A stretch of DNA of 64,000 nt from Allobosea sp. 47.2.35 (GCF_024655635.1 NZ_JANLGI010000011.1:112773-176772); one strand, 5' to 3'; shown: positions 8,945-18,730, counted from the first letter of the stretch. A program made the numbers and translations. The notes: generated by a model from the sequence alone, not told the origin.

Positions 8945-9748
8945 TCAGTCCTGCTTGAAGCTGGCAGCGGAAAGATGGCCGCTTTCGGCGGCTTCGAGAA
9001 GGATGTGACGCAGCACCGTCGGCGAGGCGAGCCGGCAGGTGGCGTGGCTCTCGCGGTCCGCGCCGATGCGCACGGAGACGCCGCCCATGGCGTTGACGGC
9101 CTCGAATCCGTCCTCATCGGTGATGTCGTCGCCGATGAAGACCGGCTGGCGCCCGGCATAGGTCGGGGTCGCCATCAGCCAGGCGATGGCGCTGCCCTTG
9201 CTGGCGCCGGCCGGAACCAGCTCCGCGACGGACTTGCCTTCCTGCAGGCGCATGCCCGGCCCCATCCGCGCGGCAATGCCGCGCATCAGGGTGAGCGCCT
9301 CCTCTTCCAGCGCGGGAGCGAGGCGCCAATGCAGCGCAACGGAAATGCGCTTGTCCTCGACGATGATGCCGACATGGCTGTTGGCGAAGCGGACGAGATC
9401 GCGCAGGGTCGCGCGCATGCCCTCATGCGTATCGGCCTGCGAGCGGATTTCGTCGTCGACCCGGATCTGGGCGCCATGCAGCCCGGCGATGTCGAAGCGG
9501 TGCGGGGCCAGCACGCCGTCGAGAAAGCCGATCGGCCGGCCGGAGACGAGGGCGAGCGCGCCGCCGAGCTGGGCCCGCAGCGCTGTCAGCGCTGGAGCGA
9601 CCCGCCGGTCGAGGCGGACATCGTCCGGCGAAGGCGCGATTTCCACAAGCGTTCCGTCGAAATCGAGGAATAGAGCGATTTCGCGGTCGATGGGAGCGAT
9701 CTCGTGAGAGCTCGCGGCGATGTCGGGTTCGATCAAGGTGGTCATCAT
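8945..9748 (-). CDS. otsB: Trehalose-6-phosphate phosphatase
   Basis: A 267-residue HAD-superfamily phosphatase that removes phosphate from trehalose 6-phosphate, the second step of trehalose synthesis. The catalytic DFDGTL motif is near residue 27, the SGRP motif near 70, and the GDDITDEDGF motif near 210. The frame stays open far upstream (to 9952), but the HAD domain starts only after the ATG pair at 9748/9745, so that start is preferred. It is divergent from otsA and upstream of the GH15 gene. Confidence 0.92.
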   Translation of the reverse strand: MMTTLIEPDIAASSHEIAPIDREIALFLDFDGTLVEIAPSPDDVRLDRRVAPALTALRAQLGGALALVSGRPIGFLDGVLAPHRFDIAGLHGAQIRVDDEIRSQADTHEGMRATLRDLVRFANSHVGIIVEDKRISVALHWRLAPALEEEALTLMRGIAARMGPGMRLQEGKSVAELVPAGASKGSAIAWLMATPTYAGRQPVFIGDDITDEDGFEAVNAMGGVSVRIGADRESHATCRLASPTVLRHILLEAAESGHLSAASFKQD

Positions 9749-9944
9749 CTCGTATCTGGGCAGAGAAGGCGGCAGAAGCGCGGCCAAGCAGCCGGGGGCA
9801 TCCTTTTCTGTCTTATCGCGCGGCGGCCGCCGCGTCGAAAATAGGGTTCGAGGGGTTGCCTCGATCTGTCGAAAGCCTACCATGGCGGTCGCGATTTCAC
9901 CGCACGGCTGCCACAGCGCTGCCATGTGACCGCGTCCGCACCAC

Positions 9945-9977
9945 GGAAACATTACGCTTTCGGAAGCGTTCTGTTCC
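9945..9977. promoter_or_regulatory. Overlapping divergent EcfG-like general stress promoters (otsB/otsA)
   Basis: The alphaproteobacterial general stress sigma factor EcfG recognises GGAAC-N16/17-CGTT. Rightward, GGAAA (9945-9949) is followed after 17 bases by CGTT (9967-9970), 56 bases before the otsA start. Leftward, GGAAC (9977-9973) is followed after 16 bases by CGTA (9956-9953), facing otsB. Each has one mismatch to consensus. Trehalose genes are classical members of this regulon, which supports the reading. Within the site is a small hairpin, ACGCTT-TCGG-AAGCGT (9954-9969). Confidence 0.5.
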
Positions 9978-10026
9978 TGCCGCCGATGGCGAAATGCGGG
10001 CGGCCCCTGCCGGAGAATGCTCGTCC

Positions 10027-11592
10027 ATGCGTCTTGTCATCGTTTCCAACCGGGTCACGATTCCCGATCGCCATGAAAAGGTGATGGCGGGAGGGTTGGC
10101 GGTTGCCCTGCGCGAGGCGCTGGAGCAGCGCGGCGGCCTCTGGTTCGGCTGGAGTGGCGGCGTCAGCGAGAGCGCCCAGACACAGGTCCGGCAGGTCGAG
10201 CACGGCAATGTCACCTATGCCGTGACCGATCTCAGCGAGGCCGAGCGCCAGAGCTATTATCTCGGCTTCTCGAACCGGGCGCTCTGGCCGCTGATGCATT
10301 ACCGGCTTGGCCTGACCGAGTTCCAGCGCAGCGACTACATGGGCTATCTCGGCGTCAATCGCCGCTTCGCCCGTGCGCTCGCCGGGCTGATCAAGCCCGA
10401 CGACCTCATCTGGATTCACGACTACCACCTGATTCCGCTGGCGGCGGAACTGCGTCGGCGCGGCGTCACCAACCGGATCGGCTATTTCCACCACATCCCC
10501 TGGCCGGCGGCCGATGTCGTCGGTGCCTTGCCCTTCAGCGCGACCCTGATCCGCACCATGGCGGCCTATGATCTCGTAGGGATGCAGACCGAGGTCGATG
10601 CCCGCAACCTGATCGGCGGGCTGGTTTCACTCTGCGGTGCCCGCTCGCACGGAAAGCGCATCAGGCTGGGTACTCGCGAGACGTCCGTGCAGACCTTCCC
10701 GATCGGCATCGATGTCGAGGGCTTCCGCAAGCTCGCGGCCGCGTCCGTTCGTCAGGCGGCGACGCCCTTGCGCGCGACGCGGGAATCGCTCGGCGAACGC
10801 AAGCTCGTCATCGGCGTCGACCGGCTCGACTATTCCAAGGGCATCGTGCAGCGCCTCGAAGCCTTCGGTGAGTTTCTGCGCAACCACCCCGAGGATCGCG
10901 GCCGGGTCAGCCTGTTGCAGATCGCGCCACCCTCGCGCAGCGACGTGCCGGAATATGCCGAGCTCGACCGCCAGTCGGACGAGGTCGCCGGGCGCCTCAA
11001 CGCTCAGCTCGGCGAATTCGACTGGACGCCGATCCGCGTCGTCAAGAAAGCCTATTCGCGCAAGGCGCTGGCTGGCTTCTACCGCCGCGCGCAGGTCGGG
11101 CTGGTCACGCCGATGCGCGACGGCATGAACCTCGTCGCCAAGGAATATGTCGCGGCCCAGGACCCAGCCGATCCCGGCGTGCTCGTGCTCTCGCGCTTCG
11201 CCGGCGCCGCCCAGCAGATGGGCGAGGCGCTGATCGTCAATCCCTTCGATTCGCACGAGGTGGCGGAAGCGATCCGCACCGCGCTGGCCATGCCGAAGAC
11301 GGAGCGCATCCGGCGCTTCGAGCGGCTTTATTCCATCATTGCAGCCACCGACATCGACTGGTGGACGCGGCAATATCTCGCGGCATTGGCCGGAGAGGGC
11401 GCAACATCCGAAGCCATGGCCGTCGATGGCGCACGCAAGGAGCCGCGCCCCGGGGCGCGGCGAGGTGCTCGGAACGAGGCATCGGCCGCGTCATCGGGGC
11501 CTTCCGAAGCCGGTGTACGCAAGATGTCGGCAGGATCGCGCGGCAAGCGAGGCGCTGCGAGAGCCTCTCATCTCGCGCTTGTGCGCCCTTGA
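10027..11592 (+). CDS. otsA: Trehalose-6-phosphate synthase
   Basis: A 521-residue GT20 glycosyltransferase making trehalose 6-phosphate from UDP-glucose and glucose 6-phosphate. The start MRLVIVSNRV is the family's usual N-terminus; GGAG at 10012-10015 precedes it. Conserved segments include WFGWSGG near 39, IWIHDYHL near 128, YFHHIPWP near 153, VDRLDYSKG near 265 and MRDGMNLVAKEY near 364. The enzyme fold ends near residue 450 (WWTRQYLAAL); a further basic, Ala/Gly/Arg-rich tail of about 70 residues looks disordered and is longer than usual. Confidence 0.94.
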   Translation: MRLVIVSNRVTIPDRHEKVMAGGLAVALREALEQRGGLWFGWSGGVSESAQTQVRQVEHGNVTYAVTDLSEAERQSYYLGFSNRALWPLMHYRLGLTEFQRSDYMGYLGVNRRFARALAGLIKPDDLIWIHDYHLIPLAAELRRRGVTNRIGYFHHIPWPAADVVGALPFSATLIRTMAAYDLVGMQTEVDARNLIGGLVSLCGARSHGKRIRLGTRETSVQTFPIGIDVEGFRKLAAASVRQAATPLRATRESLGERKLVIGVDRLDYSKGIVQRLEAFGEFLRNHPEDRGRVSLLQIAPPSRSDVPEYAELDRQSDEVAGRLNAQLGEFDWTPIRVVKKAYSRKALAGFYRRAQVGLVTPMRDGMNLVAKEYVAAQDPADPGVLVLSRFAGAAQQMGEALIVNPFDSHEVAEAIRTALAMPKTERIRRFERLYSIIAATDIDWWTRQYLAALAGEGATSEAMAVDGARKEPRPGARRGARNEASAASSGPSEAGVRKMSAGSRGKRGAARASHLALVRP

Positions 11593-11775
11593 GACTTGGC
11601 CGTTAGGTCAGGGAAACGACCGAAATCTTGGGGTGATGCTGCGCGCCCGCTTCTCCGCCCTTGCCGAATAAGGTCTTTGGTCGCTAGAAGGCAGCAGGAT
11701 CGGAGTGGGCGACTCAGGGTCCGGACAGGCATCGTATCGTCGATGGCTGAGGAGGCGGGCGGAGGGCTGAGATCG

Positions 11776-14043
11776 ATGCGAGGCGCTCTCGGAGGACCGG
11801 GCGTTCTGTTGCGCCGTCTCCGCGAGGTCATGGCGGCATCGATCAGCCCGCAGGAGCGGCTGGATCGGCTCGTCGTGCTGATCGCCGGCAATCTCGTCGC
11901 CGAGGTCTGTTCCGTCTACGTCCTGCGCGAGGACGGCTCCCTTGAATTGTACGCCACCGAAGGCCTCAACCGCGAAGCGGTCCACCTCACGACCATGCGG
12001 GCGGGCGAGGGCCTCGTCGGCCTGATCGCGAGCGAGGCCGAGCCGTTGGCGCTCTCGGATGCGCAGGCGCATCCCTCCTTCTCCTACCGTCCGGAAACGG
12101 GCGAAGAGGTCTATCGCTCCTTCCTCGGCGTGCCGATCCTGCGTGGCGGCGCCGTGATGGGTGTGCTCGTCATTCAGAACCGCGCCTCGCGACTCTATTC
12201 CGAAGACGAGATCGAGACCCTCCAGACAACCGCCATGCTGATGGCGGAGATGATCGCGGCGGGCGGTCTCAAGTCGCTGGCGGCTCCGGGCGCCTCGATC
12301 GGCCTCGACCGTCCCATTCACGGCGTCGGCGTGGCCTTGGCGGATGGCGTCGGCCTCGGCCATGCCGTGCTGCACGAGCCGCGTGTGGCGATCACCAATC
12401 TCATCGCCGAGAATCCGGCAGCCGAGGTCGGGCGCCTCGAAGCGGCGATCGGCGAGATGCGCGCCTCAATCGACGAACTGGTCGAGCGCGGCGACGTCGC
12501 CCATACCGGCGAGCATCGCGACGTGCTCGAGACCTTCCGCATGTTCGCCCATGACCAGGGCTGGCTGCGCCGCATGCGCGAGGTCGTGATGACCGGCCTC
12601 ACCGCGGAGGCGGCGGTCGAGCGCGTTCAGTCCGACACTCGCGCCAAGATGCTGCGCCAGACCGACCCCTATTTGCGTGAGCGGTTGCATGATCTGGACG
12701 ATCTCGCCAACCGCCTGCTGCGCACCCTTGTCGGCAAGGCCAACGGCGTCGCCCGCGAGAACCTGCCGGAGAATGCCATTCTCGTCGCGCGTTCGATGGG
12801 GCCGGCGGCGCTGCTCGACTATGATCGCGCCCATCTGCGCGGGCTCGTGCTGGAGGAGGGCGGCCCGACCAGTCATATCGCCATCGTCGCGCGTGCGCTC
12901 GGCATTCCCGCTGTCGGCGAGGTCGTCAACGCGACGGCTTTGGTCGAAGGCGGAGACGCCATCATCGTCGACGGCCAGGCCGGCGAGGTGCAGATCCGCC
13001 CGCAGCCCGATGTCGAGAACGCCTACAAGGACAAGGCGCGTTTGCGCGCCCGCAAGCAGAAGCAGTACCAGAAACTCAAGGAACTCCCGGCGGTCACCCG
13101 GGACGGCGTCGACATCACCTTGCAGATCAATGCGGGCCTGATCGTCGACATGCCGAATATCGAGGCGACCGCCGCTTCCGGCATCGGCCTGTTCCGCACC
13201 GAACTGCAGTTCATGGTGGCGCAGCACATGCCGACCACTGGCGAGCAGCAGGCGCTCTATGCCGCTGTGCTGGAAGCGGCGGCCGAGCGGCCGGTCACCT
13301 TCCGCACCCTCGATATCGGCGGCGACAAGGTGCTGCCCTATATGGAGCGCGTCGAGGAGGAAAACCCTGCACTCGGCTGGCGCGCGATTCGCATCGGCCT
13401 CGACAAGCCGCGGCTGCTCAGGGCGCAGGTGCGCGCGATGCTGCGGGCCGGCGCCGGCCGCGACCTCAAGATCATGCTGCCGATGGTCGCGACCACCGAG
13501 GAGTTCCGCCGCGCCCGCATGATCATCCGCCGCGAGCAGGTGATGCTGGAGAAGCAGGGCGTGACTCCGCCGCGTGACCTGCGGGTCGGCGTCATGGTCG
13601 AGGTGCCCTCGCTGCTGTTCGAATTGCCGGAGATCGCGCGCGAGGCCGATTTCCTCTCGATCGGCACCAACGACCTCATGCAGTTCCTCTTCGCCGCCGA
13701 TCGCGAGAACAAGCGCGTCGCCGATCGCTTCGATCCGCTCGGCGTCGGCCCGCTGCGGGCGCTCAGGCGCATTGTCGAGGCTGCCGCCGAGACCGGCTGC
13801 CCGGTCACTGTCTGCGGCGAGATGGGCGGCAAGCCGCTGGAGACCATGGCCCTGATCGGTCTCGGCTATCGCGGCTTCTCGATGTCGGCGGCCTCGATCG
13901 GGCCGGTCAAGGCGATGCTGCGCGCGCTCGACACGGCCAAGCTGCGCGAGCGCATGGACTGGATGCTGGCCTCGCCGGAGGGCGCCACCAATCTGCGTCC
14001 GCAGCTTGCGGCCTTCGCGACCGAGTTCAAGGTCCCGGTCTAG
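11776..14043 (+). CDS. ptsP: PEP-protein phosphotransferase PtsP (nitrogen PTS enzyme I)
   Basis: A 755-residue enzyme I of the nitrogen-related phosphotransferase system, passing phosphate from PEP to NPr. It has an N-terminal GAF domain (about 20-160), a swivelling phosphohistidine domain with the active His in [17 protein letters not shown] near residue 365, and a PEP-binding TIM barrel with DIGGDK and CGEMGGKP motifs. The frame is open from 11596, but the family begins MRGALGGP and GGAGGG at 11761-11766 lies 9 bases before this ATG. The GAF domain senses nitrogen status through glutamine in studied relatives. prfA follows 56 bases downstream. Confidence 0.95.
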   Translation: MRGALGGPGVLLRRLREVMAASISPQERLDRLVVLIAGNLVAEVCSVYVLREDGSLELYATEGLNREAVHLTTMRAGEGLVGLIASEAEPLALSDAQAHPSFSYRPETGEEVYRSFLGVPILRGGAVMGVLVIQNRASRLYSEDEIETLQTTAMLMAEMIAAGGLKSLAAPGASIGLDRPIHGVGVALADGVGLGHAVLHEPRVAITNLIAENPAAEVGRLEAAIGEMRASIDELVERGDVAHTGEHRDVLETFRMFAHDQGWLRRMREVVMTGLTAEAAVERVQSDTRAKMLRQTDPYLRERLHDLDDLANRLLRTLVGKANGVARENLPENAILVARSMGPAALLDYDRAHLRGLVLEEGGPTSHIAIVARALGIPAVGEVVNATALVEGGDAIIVDGQAGEVQIRPQPDVENAYKDKARLRARKQKQYQKLKELPAVTRDGVDITLQINAGLIVDMPNIEATAASGIGLFRTELQFMVAQHMPTTGEQQALYAAVLEAAAERPVTFRTLDIGGDKVLPYMERVEEENPALGWRAIRIGLDKPRLLRAQVRAMLRAGAGRDLKIMLPMVATTEEFRRARMIIRREQVMLEKQGVTPPRDLRVGVMVEVPSLLFELPEIAREADFLSIGTNDLMQFLFAADRENKRVADRFDPLGVGPLRALRRIVEAAAETGCPVTVCGEMGGKPLETMALIGLGYRGFSMSAASIGPVKAMLRALDTAKLRERMDWMLASPEGATNLRPQLAAFATEFKVPV

Positions 14044-14099
14044 CGACGCTACCCTTTGCGTCCGCTGCCGCTTTTCCCTTTCGTTCCACGAGTTCACCG

Positions 14100-15185
14100 A
14101 TGTCCCTCCAGCTTCCTCAGGATCGTCTCGACGTCATCGTCGCGCGCCATGCCGCAGCGACCGACGAGATCAACCATGCGACCGAGGCGGCGCGCACCGT
14201 CGAACTCGCCAAGGAACTGGCGGAACTCGATCCCGTCGTCGCGGCGATCGCCTCCTGGCGGCAGGCGCAGGTCTCGCTGGAAGAGGCCGAGGCGCTGATC
14301 GCCGATCCCGCGACCGATGCCGAATTCCGCGATCTCGCCTATGAGGAGCGCGATGCCGCCCGCGCCGAGATCGAGGCGCGTGCCCGCGAAATCCTCGTCG
14401 CCCTGCTGCCGAAGGACGCTGCCGACGAGCGCGGCGTCATTCTCGAAATCCGGGCCGGCACCGGCGGCGACGAAGCCTCGCTCTTCGCCGGCGACCTGCT
14501 GCGCATGTACCAGCGCCACGCCGCCCAGAAGGGCTGGAGCGTCGATATCCTCTCCGAGAGCGAGGGCACGGTCGGCGGCTTCAAGGAGGTCATCGCCGAG
14601 ATCAACGGGCGCGGCGTCTATGCGCGGCTGAAGTTCGAGTCCGGCGTCCATCGCGTCCAGCGCGTGCCGGATACCGAGGCGAGCGGGCGCATCCACACCT
14701 CCGCCGCGACGGTGGCGACCTTGCCGCTCGCGACCGATGTCGACGTCACCCTCAACGATGCCGATATCCGCATCGACACGCTGCGCTCCGGCGGCGCCGG
14801 CGGCCAGCACGTCAACAAGACCGAATCGGCGGTGCGCCTCACCCATATCCCGACCAACACCGTCGTGCTGGTCCAGGACGAGCGTTCCCAGCACAAGAAC
14901 AAGGCGCGCGCCTATGAATTGCTGCGCGCAAAACTCTTTGACATGGAGCGCCTGCGCATCGATGCCGAGCGCTCGGCGGACCGGCGCTCGCAGGTCGGCT
15001 CCGGCGATCGTTCCGAGCGCATCCGGACCTATAATTTCCCGCAGGGCCGCGTCACCGACCACCGCATCAACCTGACACTCTACAAGCTCGACGAGATGAT
15101 GCAGGGTCTCGTTCTCGATGAGATCATCGACGCGTTGACCGCCGAGCATCAGGCCAAGCTGCTGGCGGCCGAGGGCATGGCGTAA
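14100..15185 (+). CDS. prfA: Peptide chain release factor 1
   Basis: A 361-residue release factor that ends translation at UAA and UAG. The GGQ motif ([17 protein letters not shown]) is near residue 234, and the codon-recognition tripeptide region lies near residue 188 in the [12 protein letters not shown] segment. Length matches the family. It forms the usual neighbourhood with prmC, which methylates the glutamine of this GGQ. Confidence 0.97.
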   Translation: MSLQLPQDRLDVIVARHAAATDEINHATEAARTVELAKELAELDPVVAAIASWRQAQVSLEEAEALIADPATDAEFRDLAYEERDAARAEIEARAREILVALLPKDAADERGVILEIRAGTGGDEASLFAGDLLRMYQRHAAQKGWSVDILSESEGTVGGFKEVIAEINGRGVYARLKFESGVHRVQRVPDTEASGRIHTSAATVATLPLATDVDVTLNDADIRIDTLRSGGAGGQHVNKTESAVRLTHIPTNTVVLVQDERSQHKNKARAYELLRAKLFDMERLRIDAERSADRRSQVGSGDRSERIRTYNFPQGRVTDHRINLTLYKLDEMMQGLVLDEIIDALTAEHQAKLLAAEGMA

Positions 15186-15259
15186 GGCGGGCGCGATGAA
15201 ACAAAAAGCTCCGTCCCGCGTTGATAGGACATCGACACCAGCAAAGGGGGGACCCTCTC

Positions 15260-15508
15260 ATGATCAAGATGTTCTCGACGATAGCGGTGACCGGTCTGAT
15301 GGCGCTGGCGATGAGCGGCGTCTCGCAGGCTCAGGAACGCACTTTCAAGAAGATCACCGCCGGCCAGCCGGCCGCGCTGCAGGGCTCGATGACCCAGGCG
15401 CAGGCGCGCAAGGCCTGCCGGATGGAGATGAGCGGCAGCCGCGAAAGCAAGGCCTCGCTCAACAAGAAGATGAAGACCTGCATGGATCTCAAGATGAACG
15501 GCAACTAG
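15260..15508 (+). CDS. Small secreted protein of unknown function between prfA and prmC
   Basis: An 82-residue protein with a clear signal peptide (MIKMFSTIAVTGLMALAMSG, cleavage likely after SQA near residue 24). The mature part is basic and helical in look, with two cysteines about 27 residues apart that could form a disulphide. The ATG at 15260 is preceded by AAAGGGGGGA, a strong ribosome binding site. I do not recognise the family. It interrupts the usual prfA–prmC pair, so it seems an insertion special to this lineage. Confidence 0.72.
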   Translation: MIKMFSTIAVTGLMALAMSGVSQAQERTFKKITAGQPAALQGSMTQAQARKACRMEMSGSRESKASLNKKMKTCMDLKMNGN

Positions 15509-15543
15509 TCGCCGTTCCGGGAAACGCACGAGGGGAGGGCGCC

Positions 15544-16383
15544 GTGCCGACCGTAAGGGAGGCGCGGCGTCTTGTTGCGCAAAGCTTGATGCGCGCGGGC
15601 TCGGCCAGCCCCGGGCTCGATGCGCGTTTGCTGGTCGAAGGCAGTCTGGGCGTTGAGAGCGCCGACCCCGATCTGATTCTGACGGCACAAGCGCTTGCTC
15701 GGTTGGACGATTTCGCAGCCCGCCGTGTTGCGGGCGAGCCGGTCTGGCGCATTCTCGGCGAGCGTGAGTTCTGGGGGCTGCCCTTCCGCTTGTCGCCTGC
15801 GACGCTTGAGCCGCGCCCCGACAGCGAAACTATCGTCGAGACGGCTCTGGCCCGGCTCGCCGGGCGCCGCGAAGAGAATCTGCAACTGCTCGATCTCGGC
15901 ACCGGCACGGGCTGCCTGCTGATCGCACTCCTCAGCGAGTTGCCGCAGGCGCGAGGCCTCGGCATCGACCTGTCCGAAGAGGCTTGCCGGACTGCCGCGG
16001 CGAATGCTGCTCTCAACGGCGTTGACGGGCGGGTGACTTTTCGGCAGGGCAGCTGGACCGAGGGGCTGAGCGGCCGCTTCGACCTCATCGTCTCGAATCC
16101 GCCCTATATCCCCTCGGCCGAGATCGCGACGCTCTCCGTCGAGGTGCGCGAGCACGATCCCTTGCTCGCCCTGGACGGCGGTGCCGACGGGCTCGGCCCC
16201 TATCGCCTTTTCGTGTCCGCCCTGCCGCCCCTGCTGGCGCCCGGCGGCGTCATCATTTTCGAGATCGGTGCGGGACAGGGGCCGGATGTCGTCGCCCTGA
16301 TGCGGGCGGGCGGACTTGAATTCCGTGGCAGCCGCAACGATCTCGGAGGGCATGAGCGGGCGTTGATCTTCACGCTCGCTTGA
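15544..16383 (+). CDS. prmC: Release factor glutamine methyltransferase
   Basis: A 279-residue SAM-dependent enzyme that N5-methylates the GGQ glutamine of release factors. The N-terminal helical domain precedes the Rossmann domain with LDLGTGTGCLLIAL near residue 117; the catalytic SNPPY motif is near 182. The reading frame is open much further upstream, but the GTG at 15544 sits directly behind AGGGGAGGG and matches the family's N-terminus. Confidence 0.94.
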   Translation: MPTVREARRLVAQSLMRAGSASPGLDARLLVEGSLGVESADPDLILTAQALARLDDFAARRVAGEPVWRILGEREFWGLPFRLSPATLEPRPDSETIVETALARLAGRREENLQLLDLGTGTGCLLIALLSELPQARGLGIDLSEEACRTAAANAALNGVDGRVTFRQGSWTEGLSGRFDLIVSNPPYIPSAEIATLSVEVREHDPLLALDGGADGLGPYRLFVSALPPLLAPGGVIIFEIGAGQGPDVVALMRAGGLEFRGSRNDLGGHERALIFTLA

Positions 16384-16764
16384 GAATGCACAGGCTTTTG
16401 GTCGATTTCGCTTGGAGAAGCGGCCAAAAGCAGCTATGCAGCATCCAGCCGAAGCTGGTGGCGTCAGAGCCGGGCCTCTGGGCAGTTCCCGATCGTACAG
16501 GATTTGCTCGAGTTCGGCATCGTTTGCGGGCGTGTTCCCGAGACGGTGCAGCTGACAAGCCGGATGGAGCCCCGAAGGCGCGTGGCGCCGATCGGCTCAT
16601 GGGGTTGAAACCCCCTTTTTGGAAAAGAGCGCGTGAAGACCAGGAACGGCGTATCGCCCCTTCAGGTCACCTTCGTCCGACACAGCGTCGCAACCCGCTG
16701 TGCATCGCAACGCGCATGACGGCACCACGGTTGCTTTGAACACAGAAGCGCGAGACAGACGCGA
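16384..16764. other. 381-base gene-free stretch with a conserved-looking hairpin
   Basis: No convincing gene was found between prmC and the DUF4167 gene. Close to prmC is a stem-loop at 16394-16431: outer arms GCTTTTGG/CCAAAAGC, then inner arms CGCTT/AAGCG, joined by an uneven internal loop. It lacks a T-run, so it is not a classical terminator. The rest presumably holds the promoter and leader of the next gene. A 119-codon open frame here (16380-16739) lacks a family match or coding look. Confidence 0.4.
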
Positions 16765-17787
16765 ATGAGACCAGGTCAGAACCGGCGTATGCGCGGCCGC
16801 AACAATAACGGCGGCGGCAACAATAACGGCAACCGCAAATCTCCCAATCCGTTGCAGCGTAGCTACGAATCCAACGGCCCGGACGTAAAGGTTCGCGGCA
16901 CGGCGCAGCATGTCGCCGAGAAGTATCTGCAGCTTGCGCGGGACGCCCAGTCTTCGGGTGATACCGTCGCTGCCGAGAGCTATTTCCAGTACGCCGAGCA
17001 TTATTATCGCATCCTGCTCGCGGCGCAGGAGCAGATGGCTCAGCAGTTCGGCCATTCCTTCCCGCCGAATCGCGCCTTCGTCGAGGATGCGGACGAGGGC
17101 GAGGAAGAGGGCGACGAGGAGGGCCAGTCCTTCCAGCCCGGCACCGGCCCCCAGCCGGAGATGCGCGCCAACGGTTATGGCAACCCCAATGGCTATAACG
17201 GCCATGGCGGCGGCCAGCGCACTGAGGGCGAAGGCGGCGAGGGCCAGCAGCAGGGTGGCCAGCGCTTCGACCGCAACAACCGCCGCGAGCGTTTCAACAA
17301 CGACCGCAACAACAATAACAACGAGCGCCGTTTCGATCGTCAGGATCGTGGCGAGCGTCGCTTCGACCGCAACGCCGAAGGCGGCCAGGGCGCGCCCGGC
17401 GGCTACGCTCCGCGCCCCGATGCGCCGCGTTCGGACATTCCGGTCAGCGAAGGCGGTGCCGTCGAGGCTGCTCCCGAGCAGGCTCAGGGCGAACAGCGTC
17501 GCTTCGAGCGCCCCGAGCGGGGCGAGCGTCCCCAGCGCGAGCGCCGTCCGCGTCGTGAGCGCGAGGTCGAGGCCGATGCGGGCGATGACGTCGCCGCCGC
17601 GCTGCCGTCCTTCCTGACCAACCCCGTGCGCGTCCCTGCGCCGGAGCCGGTCGAGGCTCCCGCAGCCGCGCCGGTAGCTGCGGCCGAGCCTGTGGAGGAA
17701 GCCGCTCCCAAACGCACGCGTCGTCGCCGCTCGCCCCGCGAGGTCATGGACGCGCTGGGCTCGGAGACGGATAGCTCGGCCGAGTAA
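16765..17787 (+). CDS. DUF4167 domain protein, asparagine/arginine-rich
   Basis: A 340-residue protein with the alphaproteobacterial DUF4167 domain at residues 1-95: a basic N-terminus (RPGQNRRMRGRNNN) followed by the helical YESNGPDVKVRGTA…EKYLQLARDA…SYFQYAEHYYRI segment. The remainder is low complexity, with Asn/Gly/Arg repeats and then Glu/Arg/Pro and Ala/Pro stretches, and a basic end (KRTRRRRSPREV). Such composition suggests RNA or nucleoid binding, but no function is known for the family. It is nearly always near prmC and clpB in this order. Confidence 0.85.
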   Translation: MRPGQNRRMRGRNNNGGGNNNGNRKSPNPLQRSYESNGPDVKVRGTAQHVAEKYLQLARDAQSSGDTVAAESYFQYAEHYYRILLAAQEQMAQQFGHSFPPNRAFVEDADEGEEEGDEEGQSFQPGTGPQPEMRANGYGNPNGYNGHGGGQRTEGEGGEGQQQGGQRFDRNNRRERFNNDRNNNNNERRFDRQDRGERRFDRNAEGGQGAPGGYAPRPDAPRSDIPVSEGGAVEAAPEQAQGEQRRFERPERGERPQRERRPRREREVEADAGDDVAAALPSFLTNPVRVPAPEPVEAPAAAPVAAAEPVEEAAPKRTRRRRSPREVMDALGSETDSSAE

Positions 17788-17816
17788 TCCGCCCCGGCAT
17801 CAGCCACTGGATATGG

Positions 17817-17845
17817 AAAAGGGCCCTTTCGGGCCCTTTTTCTTT
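17817..17845. terminator. Bidirectional rho-independent terminator
   Basis: Perfect stem AAAAGGGCCC/GGGCCCTTTT (17817-17826 and 17831-17840) with loop TTTC, followed by a T-rich run. The A-run on the other side makes it work for both converging genes, the DUF4167 gene and the MOSC gene. Confidence 0.9.
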
Positions 17846-17856
17846 ATCTGCCCGGA

Positions 17857-18642
17857 TCAGGCGATGCCGAGTGCGGCGGGTGCATCCGCGACGGTCAGGC
17901 TGTCGCCCTCGACCAAGGTGCCGTCCGCGAGAATGCGGCAATAGATGCCGCAATCGACATGGCCGTAATTCTTCATCAGCGCCTTGGGGATCTGCATGTC
18001 GCGCGCGCCGGTCTCGGGATCGACATTGGTCGCGGCGCAGCGCTCGATCCGCTTGATCACCTGCAGGCGCAGGCCGCCGGGGCCGGTCAGTTCCCGGTCG
18101 ACGAGATCGTTCTCGGCCCAGGCCGCGAGCCCGCTGACCATCAGGTTGCCGCGGAAGCGCAGCGGATCGACCGGCTGTCCAAGACGCCCTTCGAGATCGG
18201 CGACGCTGGCGAGGTTGATGATCGAGACGAAGCCCGAGCGCGAGTCGGTGAAACGATAGGTCGAGGGCGCCGTCAGCAGCTTCGGTTCGCCGCGCAATTC
18301 CCCGGGCATGAAGCCGGTGAAGAAGCGCGAGATCGCGGCATGGCCCTGGTCGCTGGTGGTCGCCGCGCGCAGCACCTCCTGCCCGCCCTCGTGGATGACG
18401 AGATCGCCGCTGGCATCGTCGTAGCGTGTCTTGAGCCGCGCCAGCGACTCGTTGCGCATCAGCATCAGGTACTTGATCTTGGGCTGGTGCACGGGCTCGG
18501 CCGGATCGAAGCCGGAGGGCCCGTTCTCGATGGCGAAGAGCCGATCACCGGGGAAGAAGCCGCCGGCCGGCAATGCCGCCCGCTTCAGCCGCTCTGGCGA
18601 GAGGCCCTTCACGGGATAGCGGTAGAGTGTCTCGATGCGCAT
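17857..18642 (-). CDS. MOSC domain-containing protein
   Basis: A 261-residue protein with the MOSC N-terminal β-barrel (YRYPVKGLSPERLKRA at 7-22) and the C-terminal MOSC domain containing RFRGNLMV near residue 152 and the conserved cysteine in IERCAATNVDPETG near 205. Family members bind a molybdenum cofactor or sulphur at that cysteine; examples include mARC-type N-hydroxylated-compound reductases. No partner reductase is adjacent, so the reaction is unknown. Confidence 0.88.
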   Translation of the reverse strand: MRIETLYRYPVKGLSPERLKRAALPAGGFFPGDRLFAIENGPSGFDPAEPVHQPKIKYLMLMRNESLARLKTRYDDASGDLVIHEGGQEVLRAATTSDQGHAAISRFFTGFMPGELRGEPKLLTAPSTYRFTDSRSGFVSIINLASVADLEGRLGQPVDPLRFRGNLMVSGLAAWAENDLVDRELTGPGGLRLQVIKRIERCAATNVDPETGARDMQIPKALMKNYGHVDCGIYCRILADGTLVEGDSLTVADAPAALGIA

Positions 18643-18730
18643 GGGCGGGTCCGTTCAGGCAAGGTCGCGGACCATAGCCGTAGTAGGCGGTCCTGACAGA
18701 TCAAATCTTGTATCCGTTTCGATCAGTCCT

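Noticed and set aside
7976..9673. 565-codon open frame on the plus strand
   Set aside because: Antisense to the GH15 and otsB genes, which have clear catalytic motifs; its own translation shows none.
12466..14097. 543-codon open frame on the minus strand
   Set aside because: Mirror of ptsP; His/Asp/Arg-rich low-complexity translation.
16380..16739. 119-codon open frame in the gap after prmC
   Set aside because: It starts at the prmC stop without a ribosome binding site, has no domain and an irregular composition.
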